Below, piece after piece: positions 1-9,737 of a DNA stretch of 64,000 bases (its first letter is position 1; each line of letters starts with the position of its first letter). The position numbers and the translations under genes were made by a program. The notes under the pieces were generated by a model. It did not search any database, was not told the DNA's origin, and was given only the letters and a program-made list of their open reading frames with translations. Source of the DNA: an uncultured Acetatifactor sp. (GTDB taxonomy: Bacteria; Bacillota; Clostridia; Lachnospirales; Lachnospiraceae); assembly GCA_910580225.1 (NCBI GenBank), contig CAJTXE010000009.1, forward strand, positions 38,773 through 102,772, read 5' to 3'.

Positions 1-63
1 GCTGGCACATTCCATGCCCTCTGTACTGTCTTTTCTGGTTTTCCTGCCCCTGAACCATCCCAT
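1..63 (-). CDS. 5' end of an unidentified gene (partial)
   Basis: An ATG at 61-63 on the minus strand has an AGGAG ribosome site eight bases upstream, and the frame stays open for 21 codons to the window edge. The peptide begins MGWFRGRKTRKD. It directly follows recN. In Bacilli and Clostridia the gene after recN is often spoIVB, the sporulation signalling peptidase, but the 21 residues seen are too few to recognise it. The spoIVB identity is only inferred from gene order. Confidence 0.4.
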   Translation of the reverse strand, partial: MGWFRGRKTRKDSTEGMECAS

Positions 64-184
64 GTCCACATACTCCTAGTCGCTGCTGCAGATTTCCTGT
101 AAGTTTCTCTCACACTAGTATGCGGATTTTTTCCGGTTTCATTCCAATCTTTCGAAAACTGGCATAAATTTAAAAATCAGATGT

Positions 185-1885
185 CTATGAACTTTTTTCT
201 CCTACTTTTTTATGAGACGCCGCCTGAATACGCATCTCCCGGGCGTTGGACAGCGCTGCCTCTGTCAGGGCGTCGCTCCCCAGGAGCCTTGCCAGTTCAC
301 CCAGACTTTCTTCCTCTTCCAGCACACGGATATCCGTAATGGTATTATCCTGGCTGCTGCTTTTTTCAATCACAAAATGTCTGTCAGCCATGGCAGCAAT
401 CTGGGGAAGATGGGTAATACAGAGCACCTGGTGAGCATGAGCCACCGTATCCAGCTGTTCTGAAACTCTCCAGGCCGTCCGGCCGCTGATACCTGTATCA
501 ATCTCATCGAAAATCAGTGTATCGATATCGTCTCTTCCCGCCAGCACCGTCTTGATCGCCAGCATGACACGGGACAGCTCACCTCCGCTGGCAACCTGTC
601 CCAGAGGTTTCAATGTTTCACCCGGATTGGTTGAAATCAGAAATTCCACGTCATCATAGCCTCTGGCAGTAATCCCGGAGGCACGGCGCACCTCAATTTT
701 GAATTCCACCGTCAGAAAATTCAGATGTATCAGAGCCTCTTTCAGCAACTTTGTAAGTACTTCCGCATTTTTCCTGCGGATATCAGACAATATGGCACAG
801 GCTTCTTCCAGCTTCTTCCTTGCAGCAGCAAGCTTTTCTTCCAGCTGCTTCATATAGGCATCATAATCGCTTATCTTCTCTAACAGCTTTGCCCGCTCTT
901 CCCCATAGGCAAGTACCGCCTCTATAGAGGCTCCATATTTCTCTTTCAATCGGTTCAGGAGATTAAGCCGCTCCTCCACCGCATCAAAATCTTCGCTGTC
1001 AAATTCCAGATCAACCATATATGCAGCCAGATCCCGGTTATAATCAGCCAGAAGACTGTCAATCTCTGATAACTGCTCTTCCATATCTCCCAAAGTATCA
1101 TCCAGAGTTGAAACACTGCGCAGTGCACGAAGGGCTCTGCTCAAAGCAATTCCCGCTCCGCCTTCAAAATCATTTCCGGTATACTGGTAGCTCTCTGTAA
1201 GATTTTCCGCAATCCTTTTTCCGTTAACCATCAGGCGGTAACGTTTCTCCAATTCCTCGTCCTCACCCGGAACCAGCCTGGCCTGTTCTATCTCCTGAAG
1301 TTCAAATTCTGCCAGTGCCTGCTCTCTGGCCTTCTCTTCTTCATCCATTGCCTCCTCTTCCAGAGTCCTGGTGATCTCTCTGCAAACCTTATAGGCTCCT
1401 TCCACCTCTTCCGCCGCCCTCAGAAATTCTTCCCCGGAATAAGCATCCAAAATCTCCATATGCTTTTTTTTATTCAATAGAGACTGGTGCTCATGCTGGC
1501 CGTGAATATCAATGAGAAGCTCCGCCAGTTCCTTTACCTGCCTGGCAGTAACCGTCTCCCCATTTACCTTGTAGACGCTTTTCCCCACCTGCATCTTGCG
1601 GCTGATAATTACTGTTCCGTCATCTTCTGATTCCAGCTCCAGCTGAAGAAGCTTACTGCGGACACGTTCATCACTGGTAGAAAACACAAGCTCCACCAAC
1701 GCGCTCTCCTTGCCTTTCCGCAGCATCTCTCTCTCAAATTTCCCTCCCAGAGCCAGATTGACACTTCCGATCAACAGGGATTTCCCTGCGCCGGTCTCCC
1801 CGGTGAGGATGTTCAGACCTCTGCCGAACTCCACTTCCGTCTCTTCCATAAGAGCCAGATTTTTCACATGCAAACTCTGCAGCAT
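185..1885 (-). CDS. recN: DNA repair ATPase RecN
   Basis: RecN is an SMC-like ATPase that acts early in double-strand break repair by holding broken ends. The 566-residue protein has the family length. A Walker A motif GETGAGKS lies at residues 29-36, an ABC signature SGGEL at about 433 and Walker B TLIFDE at about 456. Coiled-coil, Glu/Lys/Leu-rich stretches fill residues 150-370 and keep the two half-ATPase sites apart, as expected. It is the last complete gene of a long operon that includes argR, nadK, tlyA and dxs. The recN-argR linkage is usual in Firmicutes. Confidence 0.97.
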   Translation of the reverse strand: MLQSLHVKNLALMEETEVEFGRGLNILTGETGAGKSLLIGSVNLALGGKFEREMLRKGKESALVELVFSTSDERVRSKLLQLELESEDDGTVIISRKMQVGKSVYKVNGETVTARQVKELAELLIDIHGQHEHQSLLNKKKHMEILDAYSGEEFLRAAEEVEGAYKVCREITRTLEEEAMDEEEKAREQALAEFELQEIEQARLVPGEDEELEKRYRLMVNGKRIAENLTESYQYTGNDFEGGAGIALSRALRALRSVSTLDDTLGDMEEQLSEIDSLLADYNRDLAAYMVDLEFDSEDFDAVEERLNLLNRLKEKYGASIEAVLAYGEERAKLLEKISDYDAYMKQLEEKLAAARKKLEEACAILSDIRRKNAEVLTKLLKEALIHLNFLTVEFKIEVRRASGITARGYDDVEFLISTNPGETLKPLGQVASGGELSRVMLAIKTVLAGRDDIDTLIFDEIDTGISGRTAWRVSEQLDTVAHAHQVLCITHLPQIAAMADRHFVIEKSSSQDNTITDIRVLEEEESLGELARLLGSDALTEAALSNAREMRIQAASHKKVGEKSS

Positions 1886-2042
1886 TTCATCTCTCCTTCC
1901 CGGCTTTCGCCAGAATGTGCCTTCTCCGTCCCGCTGCCCATGGTGACGCTGTTCTTACTGTCCTGCATATTTATCTTCTCCGTGCCCTTTCATCATCTCT
2001 TCCCATACAATGACTGGACACGTTGTTGCCCATAATGATTTC

Positions 2043-2537
2043 CTATTCATTCCTCTGCAATGCTTCCCGTGCCTCTCCCTGCTCGACAGTGAGACGGATC
2101 TTCTCCCCCAGCGTCTGTGCATCCTTCGGCGTATGCACAGCCACAAATATCGTGTCATCCCCTGCTATACAACCCACAATCTCCGGAAATTTCAGAGCAT
2201 CCAGAGCCGCCGCCACCGCCATTGCCATACCGGACACTGTTCTGACCACCAGTATATTCTGCGCCGCCTCCGCAGTAGCATATGCTTCTCTTAGCACATG
2301 GACATATTTGTTTTCCATCTCGCTGCCCTGTTCCCAGAGTACATATTTCTGCCCGCCTTTCTCCGCCGGCATTTTGGAAAGCTTCATCTCTCTGATATCT
2401 CTGGAAACAGTAGCCTGCGTCACGGCAAAGCCTTCCTCTTTCAGCTTCTCTGCCAGTTCTTCCTGCGTACCTACTTCATATTTCCGAATGATCTCGATTA
2501 TCTTACCCTGTCTTCTCTTCTTCACTACTTCCACCAT
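2043..2537 (-). CDS. argR: arginine repressor ArgR/AhrC
   Basis: This is an arginine-dependent hexameric regulator of arginine synthesis and breakdown. The 164-residue protein has an N-terminal winged helix domain (residues 1-75) with the family motif TQATVSRDIREM. The C-terminal domain forms hexamers and binds arginine, and shows GCIAGDDTIFV, whose GDD-type turn contacts arginine. The usual length is about 150, so a short linker insertion around residues 75-80 is possible. It lies between nadK and recN, with 157 bases to recN. Its targets cannot be seen in this window. Confidence 0.95.
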   Translation of the reverse strand: MVEVVKKRRQGKIIEIIRKYEVGTQEELAEKLKEEGFAVTQATVSRDIREMKLSKMPAEKGGQKYVLWEQGSEMENKYVHVLREAYATAEAAQNILVVRTVSGMAMAVAAALDALKFPEIVGCIAGDDTIFVAVHTPKDAQTLGEKIRLTVEQGEAREALQRNE

Positions 2538-2671
2538 GCCTTTTCATAAGCTGATTCCCCTATGAATCGCCGAACTTTCCGCTCACATTTTCAGACATGC
2601 CCTCCTCGGCGTCAGTGCCATTGAAAGTAACACAAACAATCCGTGAGAAAAATGCTGCATTTGTGTTCGTC

Positions 2672-3520
2672 TCACACTTTCTCCTGCATCTTTCTGTGCA
2701 GCACTTCCAGAAAACTCACCTGATTCAGCCGGATAAACTCCGTCACCCTGTCTGACCTGGCAATCCGGATTTTTTCTCCCGTCGTCAGCGGAATCATATG
2801 ACCACCGTCAAAATTTACTTCCACTGTCTGTTCTCTTCCCTCTCCGCACCTGGGTATCTCGATCTCGATGATATCCTCCGGAGACAAAATGATACTTCTC
2901 TGATTCAGAGAATGGGGACATATGGGAGTCAGCATAATCAGCTTCGCCCCAGGCTCCACCAGCGGTCCGCCTGCGGACAGATTATAGCCTGTGGAACCTG
3001 TAGGCGTGGTGACGATCATACCATCCGCCTTATAATGATTTAAAAACTGTCCGTTTACCTGAATATGAAACTGAATAATCTGCAGAGAACCGCTGCGGGA
3101 AAGCACTATGTCATTCAATGCCCAGTCCTCCCGGACACTTCCGTCCAAAAAATACGTTTTCCCGTTTAACATCATACGGCTTTCCTGAAAATAGTCCCCT
3201 GCCACCAGTCGTTCCAATGCCTCTTCCAAACTGCCGGGTTCGATTTCCGTCATATAACCCAGTGTGCCCAGATTTACGCCGATGATAGGAATCTGCTGTT
3301 GCTTTGTCTCTCTGGCAGCCTGCAGCACCGTACCGTCGCCGCCGAGAACAATGATACAATCTGTATCCGGTGAAACGGAATCTCCGCTCTGGTCCCCGCT
3401 GTTTCCCACTGTCTTCACCGTCACATGTTGTCCCTTCCGATTCAGGTAATCGCAGATACGCTTTGCAGTAAGCTGCTCTCTGTCCTTATATCGATTGACA
3501 TACACCAGAAAATGCTTCAT
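2672..3520 (-). CDS. nadK: NAD kinase
   Basis: NadK phosphorylates NAD to NADP using ATP or polyphosphate in the cytoplasm. The 282-residue protein carries the catalytic GGDGT motif at residues 60-64, followed by the NLGTLGY segment and a glycine-rich PTGSTGYNLSAGGP region that binds NAD. Length and motif order fit the family. It starts 14 bases after the tlyA stop, inside the operon. Confidence 0.96.
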   Translation of the reverse strand: MKHFLVYVNRYKDREQLTAKRICDYLNRKGQHVTVKTVGNSGDQSGDSVSPDTDCIIVLGGDGTVLQAARETKQQQIPIIGVNLGTLGYMTEIEPGSLEEALERLVAGDYFQESRMMLNGKTYFLDGSVREDWALNDIVLSRSGSLQIIQFHIQVNGQFLNHYKADGMIVTTPTGSTGYNLSAGGPLVEPGAKLIMLTPICPHSLNQRSIILSPEDIIEIEIPRCGEGREQTVEVNFDGGHMIPLTTGEKIRIARSDRVTEFIRLNQVSFLEVLHRKMQEKV

Positions 3521-3534
3521 ATCTCCTCCTGCCG

Positions 3535-4422
3535 CTACTTTGCCGAAAGCGCCGCCCGGGCTGTCACTTCAACAATCTGCTGCTTCCATTCCGCACAACT
3601 GGAAAGCCCTGTCCCCGTCGCAGCCAGGTCCCTCAGTGCCGCTTCCGCCTCATGTTCCGTCAATGACAACGTTTCCGGCAGCACATTCTCCCGCTTTTCC
3701 AGATGCAGCAGGTATTCGATATTTCCCTCAGGTCCTCTGATCGGAGAATATTCCAGATGCAGCACGGAAAATCCAATCCTGTCTGCATAATCAACTACCT
3801 TTGCAATGACTTCCCGATGGACTGCGCTTTCCCGTACCACCCCCTTCTTCCCCACTTTATCTCTGCCGGCCTCAAACTGGGGCTTGATCAGACATACCAT
3901 TTGCCCGCCAGGTTTCAGCAGATTCCGTGCCGGAATCAAAATCTTCGTCAACGAAATAAAAGACACATCCACACTGGCAAAATCCAGCATATCCGGGATA
4001 TCCTCCCTCTGCATATATCGAAAATTGGTCTGCTCCATACAGACAACTCTATCATCATTTCTCAGCGTCCATGCCAGCTGCCCATGCCCCACATCCACAG
4101 CATAGACTTTCGCCGCACCGTTTTGCAGCATACAGTCCGTGAAGCCCCCCGTAGAGGCCCCTATGTCCATTGCAGTCTTTCCCTCCAGAGAAAGTGCCCA
4201 GGTATCAATGGCTTTCTCCAGTTTGAGACCACCACGGCTCACATACTTCAAGGTACTTCCCCGAACTTCAATCACCTGCTTCTCCGGGTCAAACAATGCT
4301 CCCGCCTTATCCTCACGCTGTCCGTCCACATAAACATTACCGGACATGATAATGGCTTTCGCCTTCTCTCTGGACTGCGCGTCTCCCCGCACTGTCAAGA
4401 TGACATCCAGTCGTTCTTTCAT
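3535..4422 (-). CDS. TlyA-family rRNA 2'-O-methyltransferase / hemolysin-like
   Basis: TlyA proteins carry an S4 RNA-binding domain followed by an FtsJ-type SAM methyltransferase. In mycobacteria TlyA methylates riboses of 16S and 23S rRNA. Here the S4 domain spans about residues 1-65 and SAM motif I (MDIGASTGGFT) residues 85-95. The later DVSFISL segment carries the expected catalytic-region sequence. The ATG overlaps the dxs stop by four bases (ATGA), so the two are translationally coupled. The exact rRNA targets in Clostridia are not shown by the sequence. Confidence 0.92.
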   Translation of the reverse strand: MKERLDVILTVRGDAQSREKAKAIIMSGNVYVDGQREDKAGALFDPEKQVIEVRGSTLKYVSRGGLKLEKAIDTWALSLEGKTAMDIGASTGGFTDCMLQNGAAKVYAVDVGHGQLAWTLRNDDRVVCMEQTNFRYMQREDIPDMLDFASVDVSFISLTKILIPARNLLKPGGQMVCLIKPQFEAGRDKVGKKGVVRESAVHREVIAKVVDYADRIGFSVLHLEYSPIRGPEGNIEYLLHLEKRENVLPETLSLTEHEAEAALRDLAATGTGLSSCAEWKQQIVEVTARAALSAK

Positions 4423-6281
4423 ATTCTGTTGAAAACCTCACATATCCGCTTCACGATACTCCCGGCATCAATACCGATTTCCTGCTTCAGCAATTCTACA
4501 TTTCCGTGTTCCACATAAGCGTCCGGAAGGGCTATCGTCAGCAGGGGGTTCCGGTATCCGCTTTGGTTCATATAATCCAGCACCTTCTCACCGTAACCGC
4601 CGCAGGCCACATTTTCTTCCATAGTCACCAGAAGCTTATGCGTACCGCATGCGTCTGCCACTGCTGCTTCATCAATAGGCTTCACAAATCTGGCATTGAC
4701 CAGGCTGACTCCAAAGCCCTTCTCCTTCAGCGCTTCCCTCACCGCTTCTCCAACCTTCACCATACTGCCCACTGCCAGCAGTGCAATTTCCTGTTCCCGG
4801 TAAATCCATTCCGCCTTTCCCAATTCAATGCTTTGTCTGTAGTCTTTTAGTCCTGGATAAGCCGTGCCTCTCGGATAACGCACTGCTATAGGACATCCCA
4901 GCTCCACCGCAAATTTCATCATATCAGACAATTCCCATTTATTTTTGGGCGCACATACATGCATGTTTGGAATACCCGTCAGGTATGTATAATCAAAAAT
5001 CCCCTGATGTGTCTCCCCGTCACTGCCCACCAGTCCGGCCCTGTCTATTGCAAATACCACCGGCAGGTTCTGAATGCAGACATCATGCAGGATCTGGTCG
5101 TAAGCCCTCTGCAAAAAAGAGGAATAGACCGCCACAATGGGTTTCATACCCCCTGCTGCCAATCCCGCTGCAAAGGTTACCGCATGTTCCTCCGCTATCC
5201 CCACATCAAAGAAGCGGTTAGGGTACATGTTATGAAAACGCTTTAATCCTGTTCCATCCGGCATGGCCGCCGTGATAGCCACAATTTTCTCATCCCTCTG
5301 TCCCAGCTTACACATCACAGTGGAAAAGATATCTGTATAATTCGCCGCTGTTCTTGGGCAGGAAGGAATACCTGTCTGGATATCAAAGGGTTCTGTCCCG
5401 TGAAACCTGGCCGGATGCCGTTCCGCTGGACGATACCCCTTCCCCTTCTGAGTAATGACGTGGATCATCACTGGCCCCTCCACCCGTTTTGCATCATTGA
5501 TCACAGACACCATGGAAGAGATATTATGTCCGTCCACAGGTCCCAGATAGGTGATCCCCATATCTTCAAACAACATGCCAGGAATCACAAGCTGTTTAAA
5601 GCTGCTCTTTGCCCTGCGGATCCTGCTGATGGTACTGTTTCCTCTCTTGGTGCCCTGCAGTGCATTATAAATTCCTTTTTTCAGATCAAGATAGCCGGAT
5701 GCGGTGCGGATATTATTCAGATATTTGGATACTCCGCCCACATTTTCAGAGATAGACATATTGTTGTCATTGAGGATAATGATAAAATTCGTCTCCTGTT
5801 TTGCTGCATTGTTCAGAGCCTCATAAGCCATGCCGCCCGTGAGGGAACCGTCCCCGATCACGGAGACCACCGTATGCTTTCCGCCCATAATATCTCTGGC
5901 TTTTACCAGTCCCAGCCCGGCGGAAATGGAGGTAGAGCTGTGTCCTGTATCAAAAACATCACAATCACTTTCTTTTCGTTTGGGAAAACCGCTTATGCCA
6001 TGAAACTGACGCAGACATTCGAAACCGTTCTTCCGTCCGGTGAGAATTTTATGAGTGTAGGATTGATGCCCCACATCCCAGATGATCTTGTCCTCCGGCA
6101 GATTCAATGCCAGGTGCAGTGCCATTGTCAGCTCCACTGCTCCCAGATTGGAGCCCAAATGTCCTCCTGTAACACTGATGGTCCTGATCAGGAATTCACG
6201 GATTTCCTGTGCAAGCGCATTTAGATCTTCTTTTCTGATCTTCTTGATATCATTTGCCTGTTCTATGGTTTCCAGCAGCAT
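4419..6281 (-). CDS. dxs: 1-deoxy-D-xylulose-5-phosphate synthase
   Basis: Dxs condenses pyruvate and glyceraldehyde 3-phosphate with thiamine diphosphate, the first step of the non-mevalonate isoprenoid pathway. The 620-residue protein has the thiamine-binding pair GDG (residues 143-145) and NDN (171-173), then the transketolase-type central pyrimidine domain and C-terminal domain. Histidines in the GHQSYTHK motif (about 71-78) are conserved. It lies directly after the prenyl transferase gene, so two steps of isoprenoid supply are co-transcribed. Confidence 0.97.
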   Translation of the reverse strand: MLLETIEQANDIKKIRKEDLNALAQEIREFLIRTISVTGGHLGSNLGAVELTMALHLALNLPEDKIIWDVGHQSYTHKILTGRKNGFECLRQFHGISGFPKRKESDCDVFDTGHSSTSISAGLGLVKARDIMGGKHTVVSVIGDGSLTGGMAYEALNNAAKQETNFIIILNDNNMSISENVGGVSKYLNNIRTASGYLDLKKGIYNALQGTKRGNSTISRIRRAKSSFKQLVIPGMLFEDMGITYLGPVDGHNISSMVSVINDAKRVEGPVMIHVITQKGKGYRPAERHPARFHGTEPFDIQTGIPSCPRTAANYTDIFSTVMCKLGQRDEKIVAITAAMPDGTGLKRFHNMYPNRFFDVGIAEEHAVTFAAGLAAGGMKPIVAVYSSFLQRAYDQILHDVCIQNLPVVFAIDRAGLVGSDGETHQGIFDYTYLTGIPNMHVCAPKNKWELSDMMKFAVELGCPIAVRYPRGTAYPGLKDYRQSIELGKAEWIYREQEIALLAVGSMVKVGEAVREALKEKGFGVSLVNARFVKPIDEAAVADACGTHKLLVTMEENVACGGYGEKVLDYMNQSGYRNPLLTIALPDAYVEHGNVELLKQEIGIDAGSIVKRICEVFNRI

Positions 6282-6358
6282 ACTACAACCATACCCTTTC
6301 CGATGTGTGCAAACCGTATTTTTACGGTATATACAGACAATCTTCCATCGTCTTCACA

Positions 6359-7315
6359 TCATTTGCGTCTATCTATCAGATTCAAAATCAAATCCTTCAG
6401 AAATCCATGCTCTCCTTCAAATCCATCCAGAATATCTGCAGCTTCCCGGGACATAGCCTCAACATCCGCCTTGGCCTGTTCTACCCCTTTCATCGTTACA
6501 TAGGTCTGTTTCTGATTCAACGCATCGCTGCCGGTGGACTTTCCAAGTTCTGTGCTGTTCCCCACCACATCCAGTATATCATCTTGTATCTGAAAAGCAA
6601 TGCCGATATGATAGGCACATTTCTCAATCTTGGCAATCTGTTCCTCAGAAGCCCCGGCAAGGATCGCCCCCACCATCATGGCAGCCTGAATCAAAGCAGC
6701 CGTCTTATGTCCGTGTATGAAGAGGAGAAGTTCTTCGGCATTGCCGTCTTCCACCCCTGCCGTTCCTCCCCTTCCCTCTGCCAGGATATCTGCTGCCTGG
6801 CCCCCAATCATGCCGTATATACCCGCTTTCCCTGCCAGTACGGAAAGTGCCCTGCACACTCTTTCTGTCTGATAAAGCCTCTCATTATCCGTAATACCGC
6901 GCATTTCAGTGCATAATTTCGTCGCTTTCAGTGCTGTCTCAAATGCATAGTTCAGCAATCCGTCCCCTGCCAGAATCCCCATGGCATCACCATACACATA
7001 CCAGGTGGTCTCTCTGCCTCTGCGGTAGCAGTCATTGTCCATGGCTGGCAGATCATCATGCACCAGAGAATAGGTGTGAATCATCTCTATGGCTGCCATA
7101 AAACAACCTGCCACTTCCTGATTTTCACCACCGCACATCCGGAATGTCTCCCACAGCAAAACAGGCCGCAGACGCTTTCCCCCTGCGGTAAGGCTGTAAT
7201 TCATGGCCTCGATTACTTTCCTCTGTTCTCCTGTCTCCTCCGGCAGATGTTTCTTCAATATCTGTTCCGCCAGCTCTGTCGCTTCCTTCAGTTCCTCGTC
7301 AAATCTCTTCTCCAT
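6359..7315 (-). CDS. ispA: short-chain polyprenyl diphosphate synthase (farnesyl/geranyl type)
   Basis: The enzyme condenses dimethylallyl and isopentenyl diphosphate into C10-C15 prenyl diphosphates. The first aspartate-rich motif DDLPAMDND has the two-residue insertion typical of bacterial FPP synthases, and the second motif FQIQDDILD is intact. The ATG at 7315 was chosen because GGAGG lies nine bases upstream and the typical MEKRF start follows. An in-frame TTG at 7321 is less likely. The gene overlaps the end of xseB by 17 bases. Product chain length is inferred from family features only. Confidence 0.94.
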   Translation of the reverse strand: MEKRFDEELKEATELAEQILKKHLPEETGEQRKVIEAMNYSLTAGGKRLRPVLLWETFRMCGGENQEVAGCFMAAIEMIHTYSLVHDDLPAMDNDCYRRGRETTWYVYGDAMGILAGDGLLNYAFETALKATKLCTEMRGITDNERLYQTERVCRALSVLAGKAGIYGMIGGQAADILAEGRGGTAGVEDGNAEELLLFIHGHKTAALIQAAMMVGAILAGASEEQIAKIEKCAYHIGIAFQIQDDILDVVGNSTELGKSTGSDALNQKQTYVTMKGVEQAKADVEAMSREAADILDGFEGEHGFLKDLILNLIDRRK

Positions 7316-7526
7316 TCGCAAATTCCTCCAGCAGTCCTTCTGCGTCCAGCTTCAACACCTGCTTTTCCACTCTGTCGATCTGTTCATTACACTGCGCCAG
7401 CAGATGCATTCCCTCACAATATGTCTCAAAAGCCTTTTCCAAAGGGATATCTTCCTCTTCCAGCTTTCCGATAATTTCCTCCAGTCTGCCGAAATTCTCC
7501 TCCAGACTTTTTTTCTCTTCACCCAT
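7299..7526 (-). CDS. xseB: exodeoxyribonuclease VII small subunit
   Basis: XseB is the small helical subunit of exonuclease VII, which degrades single-stranded DNA into short pieces. The 75-residue protein shows the family pattern FGRLEEIIGKLE followed by IPLEKAFETYCEGM. The ATG at 7526 gives the standard N-terminus. A longer frame reaching 7580 would add 18 basic residues absent from the family. The start overlaps the xseA stop by eight bases, as expected for two subunits made in fixed ratio. Confidence 0.93.
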   Translation of the reverse strand: MGEEKKSLEENFGRLEEIIGKLEEEDIPLEKAFETYCEGMHLLAQCNEQIDRVEKQVLKLDAEGLLEEFANGEEI

Positions 7527-8754
7527 TGCCTGTCCCTTCCTCTGTCTGACCTTCCTGCCATGACGTGACCTTGACGTCAATCACGCCGTCCGACACCATA
7601 ATATGCAAATTCTGCCCTGCCTTCACCTGCTTTACGGAACGGATATTCCTTCTCTCATCATCCTCCACATAAGAATAGCCGCCGTTCAGACGATCCAGCG
7701 GAGACAGCCCTTTCATCCGCTCCGCATAAATCTCCAGGGCATGACGACGCTTTTCCAACAGGCGCATCATCCCTTCCCGCAGACGTTCCTCCGCCGAGAT
7801 CACCGCCAACTTATTTTGATTCAGACGATAATCCGGACTTACAATCCGCAGACGCAGACACATTTGCCGCAGAAAACTTTGCTTTTCCTCCAGTTTTCGC
7901 TCCATCTGCCTTCGTAACCTGTCCCGGTAAGCAGATATTTCCCCCAGTATCTCCCGAATATCCGTCACAGCCAGCTCCGCCGCCGCAGATGGCGTAGGCG
8001 CACGAAGATCCGCTACGAAGTCTGTGATGGTGGTATCTGTCTCATGACCCACTGCAGAAATAACGGGAACAGAACAATCAAAAACTGCCTGTGCCACTGC
8101 TCTCTCATTAAATGCCCACAGATCTTCAATAGAACCTCCGCCCCGGCCCACGATCATTACGTCCACTCCCATGGCTTCCAATGTCTGGATTCCCTTAACG
8201 ATGGTGGCGGCCGCTCCGCTGCCCTGCACAACAGCCGGATAGAGAATCACCTGCACATAAGGATTCCTTCTGCCTGCGATCTGAATAATATCCCTCACAG
8301 CCGCTCCGGTATCCGCTGTCACCACCCCCAGCGTCCGAATGTATTTGGGAATGGGCTGTTTATACTCCTGAGCAAACATGCCGGATTCCCGCAGCTCCCG
8401 TTTCAGCTGTTCAAACTGCTCATAAAGTACGCCGTTTCCCGCCAGCTGTATTTCCCTGGCATAGAGCTGGTATTTCCCGTCCCGCTCATACACATCCACA
8501 TTTCCGCCTACGATAACCTGCTGTCCTTCGGACATACGAAAAGAGAGACCCGCACGGCTGCCTGCAAACATAACGCAGCTTATGGTCCCCTTGGAATCCT
8601 TCAACGTAAAATAAATATGGCCGGAGGAGTGGTATTTGCAGTTGCTCACCTCTCCTCTGACAAAGAGGCCCCGCAACAGGTAATCCTGCACGAACATATT
8701 TCTGATATAAGAATTCAGTTGTCCAACCGTATAAATATTCCGAATGTCGATCAC
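7519..8754 (-). CDS. xseA: exodeoxyribonuclease VII large subunit
   Basis: This is the catalytic subunit of exonuclease VII. The 411-residue protein has an N-terminal OB fold (about residues 10-110) beginning IYTVGQLNSYIRNMF, then the catalytic region with the glycine-rich VGRGGGSIEDLWAFNE motif and GHETDTTITDFVADLRAPTPSAA-type sequence. The start is GTG, immediately after the nusB stop, and the ribosome site is weak, suggesting translational coupling to nusB. Confidence 0.95.
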   Translation of the reverse strand: MIDIRNIYTVGQLNSYIRNMFVQDYLLRGLFVRGEVSNCKYHSSGHIYFTLKDSKGTISCVMFAGSRAGLSFRMSEGQQVIVGGNVDVYERDGKYQLYAREIQLAGNGVLYEQFEQLKRELRESGMFAQEYKQPIPKYIRTLGVVTADTGAAVRDIIQIAGRRNPYVQVILYPAVVQGSGAAATIVKGIQTLEAMGVDVMIVGRGGGSIEDLWAFNERAVAQAVFDCSVPVISAVGHETDTTITDFVADLRAPTPSAAAELAVTDIREILGEISAYRDRLRRQMERKLEEKQSFLRQMCLRLRIVSPDYRLNQNKLAVISAEERLREGMMRLLEKRRHALEIYAERMKGLSPLDRLNGGYSYVEDDERRNIRSVKQVKAGQNLHIMVSDGVIDVKVTSWQEGQTEEGTGNG

Positions 8755-9162
8755 CTATTTCAATTTTACGATTTTGGCCAGAATGGCATTTACAAAACCG
8801 CCGGAACTCTCCTGGCCGTACTCTTTTGCGATCTCCACCGCCTCGTCAATAGCCACTCCCTCTGGAATGTCTTCATCAAAACGCATCTCATAGACAGCAA
8901 GGCGAAGCACTGTCAGCTCCACCTTTCCCATACGTGCTGTCTCCCACCCTACCGTATTGTCATCAAGAAGCCTGTCTATCTCCGGAATCTTCTCCCTGAC
9001 ATTCTGACAGCGTGCTTCTATATAATCGGCCTCTTTCTGAGTGCCAATCTCCTCATTATCTTCCAGGTACAGTCTCATCTGTCTCGGCATCTCTTCCGGC
9101 GAATGAAATTCCACCTGGAACAAAAGCCGAAAAACCTGCTCTCTCTGCTCGTGTCGTCCCAT
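8755..9162 (-). CDS. nusB: transcription antitermination factor NusB
   Basis: NusB binds boxA RNA with NusE and helps antitermination of rRNA operons. The 135-residue all-helical protein has the usual length, the N-terminal Arg-rich helix (REQVFRLLFQVEF) and the C-terminal VAIDEAVEIAKEYGQESSG-type motif with FVNAILAKI, which define the family. It sits between the Asp23-type gene and xseA, a common Clostridia arrangement. Confidence 0.95.
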   Translation of the reverse strand: MGRHEQREQVFRLLFQVEFHSPEEMPRQMRLYLEDNEEIGTQKEADYIEARCQNVREKIPEIDRLLDDNTVGWETARMGKVELTVLRLAVYEMRFDEDIPEGVAIDEAVEIAKEYGQESSGGFVNAILAKIVKLK

Positions 9163-9171
9163 TGTATCTTT

Positions 9172-9546
9172 TTACCTGACCTTTACCCCGGCTATTCGGA
9201 TGTTCACATCACTGCACTTCAGACCTGTCATATTTTCAATAGCTGCCTTTACCTTTGCCTGTACCTGATGGCAGGTTGCAGGAATCCCGTAGCCATATTC
9301 CATCATCAGAGCCAGGTCCACCTTAACACGGCGCTCTGCTACTGTCACCCGCACGGATTTGGACAGTTTCTTCACACCGATCCTGCTGATTATTTCATTT
9401 GTAATATTCCCAGCCAGACAGCTCACACCTTCTACCTCCGTGGCAGCGAGAGATGCAATCATTGCCACCACATCGTCAGCAATCTGCACTACACCCACTT
9501 TCTCTTCTTCCCGCAGTACCGTGCTGTTACCTGTTTCCTTTTCCAT
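9172..9546 (-). CDS. Asp23/Gls24 family envelope stress protein
   Basis: Asp23/Gls24 proteins are small cytoplasmic proteins tied to cell-envelope stress, and the version next to nusB is often called YqhY. The protein of 124 residues has the family segments IADDVVAMIASLAATEVEGV and a Val-rich second half with LALMMEYGYGIP. The ATG at 9546 has AGGAGG upstream. A frame extending to 9573 lacks a better start. It heads the nusB-xse-isp operon, just behind a SigA-like promoter at 9708-9737. Confidence 0.9.
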   Translation of the reverse strand: MEKETGNSTVLREEEKVGVVQIADDVVAMIASLAATEVEGVSCLAGNITNEIISRIGVKKLSKSVRVTVAERRVKVDLALMMEYGYGIPATCHQVQAKVKAAIENMTGLKCSDVNIRIAGVKVR

Positions 9547-9707
9547 GGTAAACCTCCTGTTCCAGTTCCGCATCCGCCCGCCTGGTACCTCCCGACAGAA
9601 AACTTCCGGCTACCAGATACCTGTGTCAGTAAATCCTCTGAACACCCATATGACGCATGCTGTCTTTAATTCAGTTCCGCAATTTCACATTTTCATAAAT
9701 AATAGTT

Positions 9708-9737
9708 AGTATACCACATCTTCTACTCATTTGTCAC
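9708..9737 (-). promoter_or_regulatory. SigA-type promoter for the asp23-nusB-xse operon
   Basis: On the minus strand GTGACA (9732-9737) and TATACT (9708-9713) are separated by 18 bases. The -35 box overlaps the stop codon region of the upstream transglutaminase-like gene. Confidence 0.5.

Noticed and set aside
3703..4518. A 271-codon plus-strand open frame
   Set aside because: It overlaps tlyA and dxs in antisense and has a shadow-type composition.
8044..9669. A 541-codon open frame on the plus strand
   Set aside because: It lies antisense to xseA, nusB and the Asp23-type gene, all clearly coding. Its sequence is rich in His, Cys and Leu, as expected from reversed codons, and there is no ribosome site.
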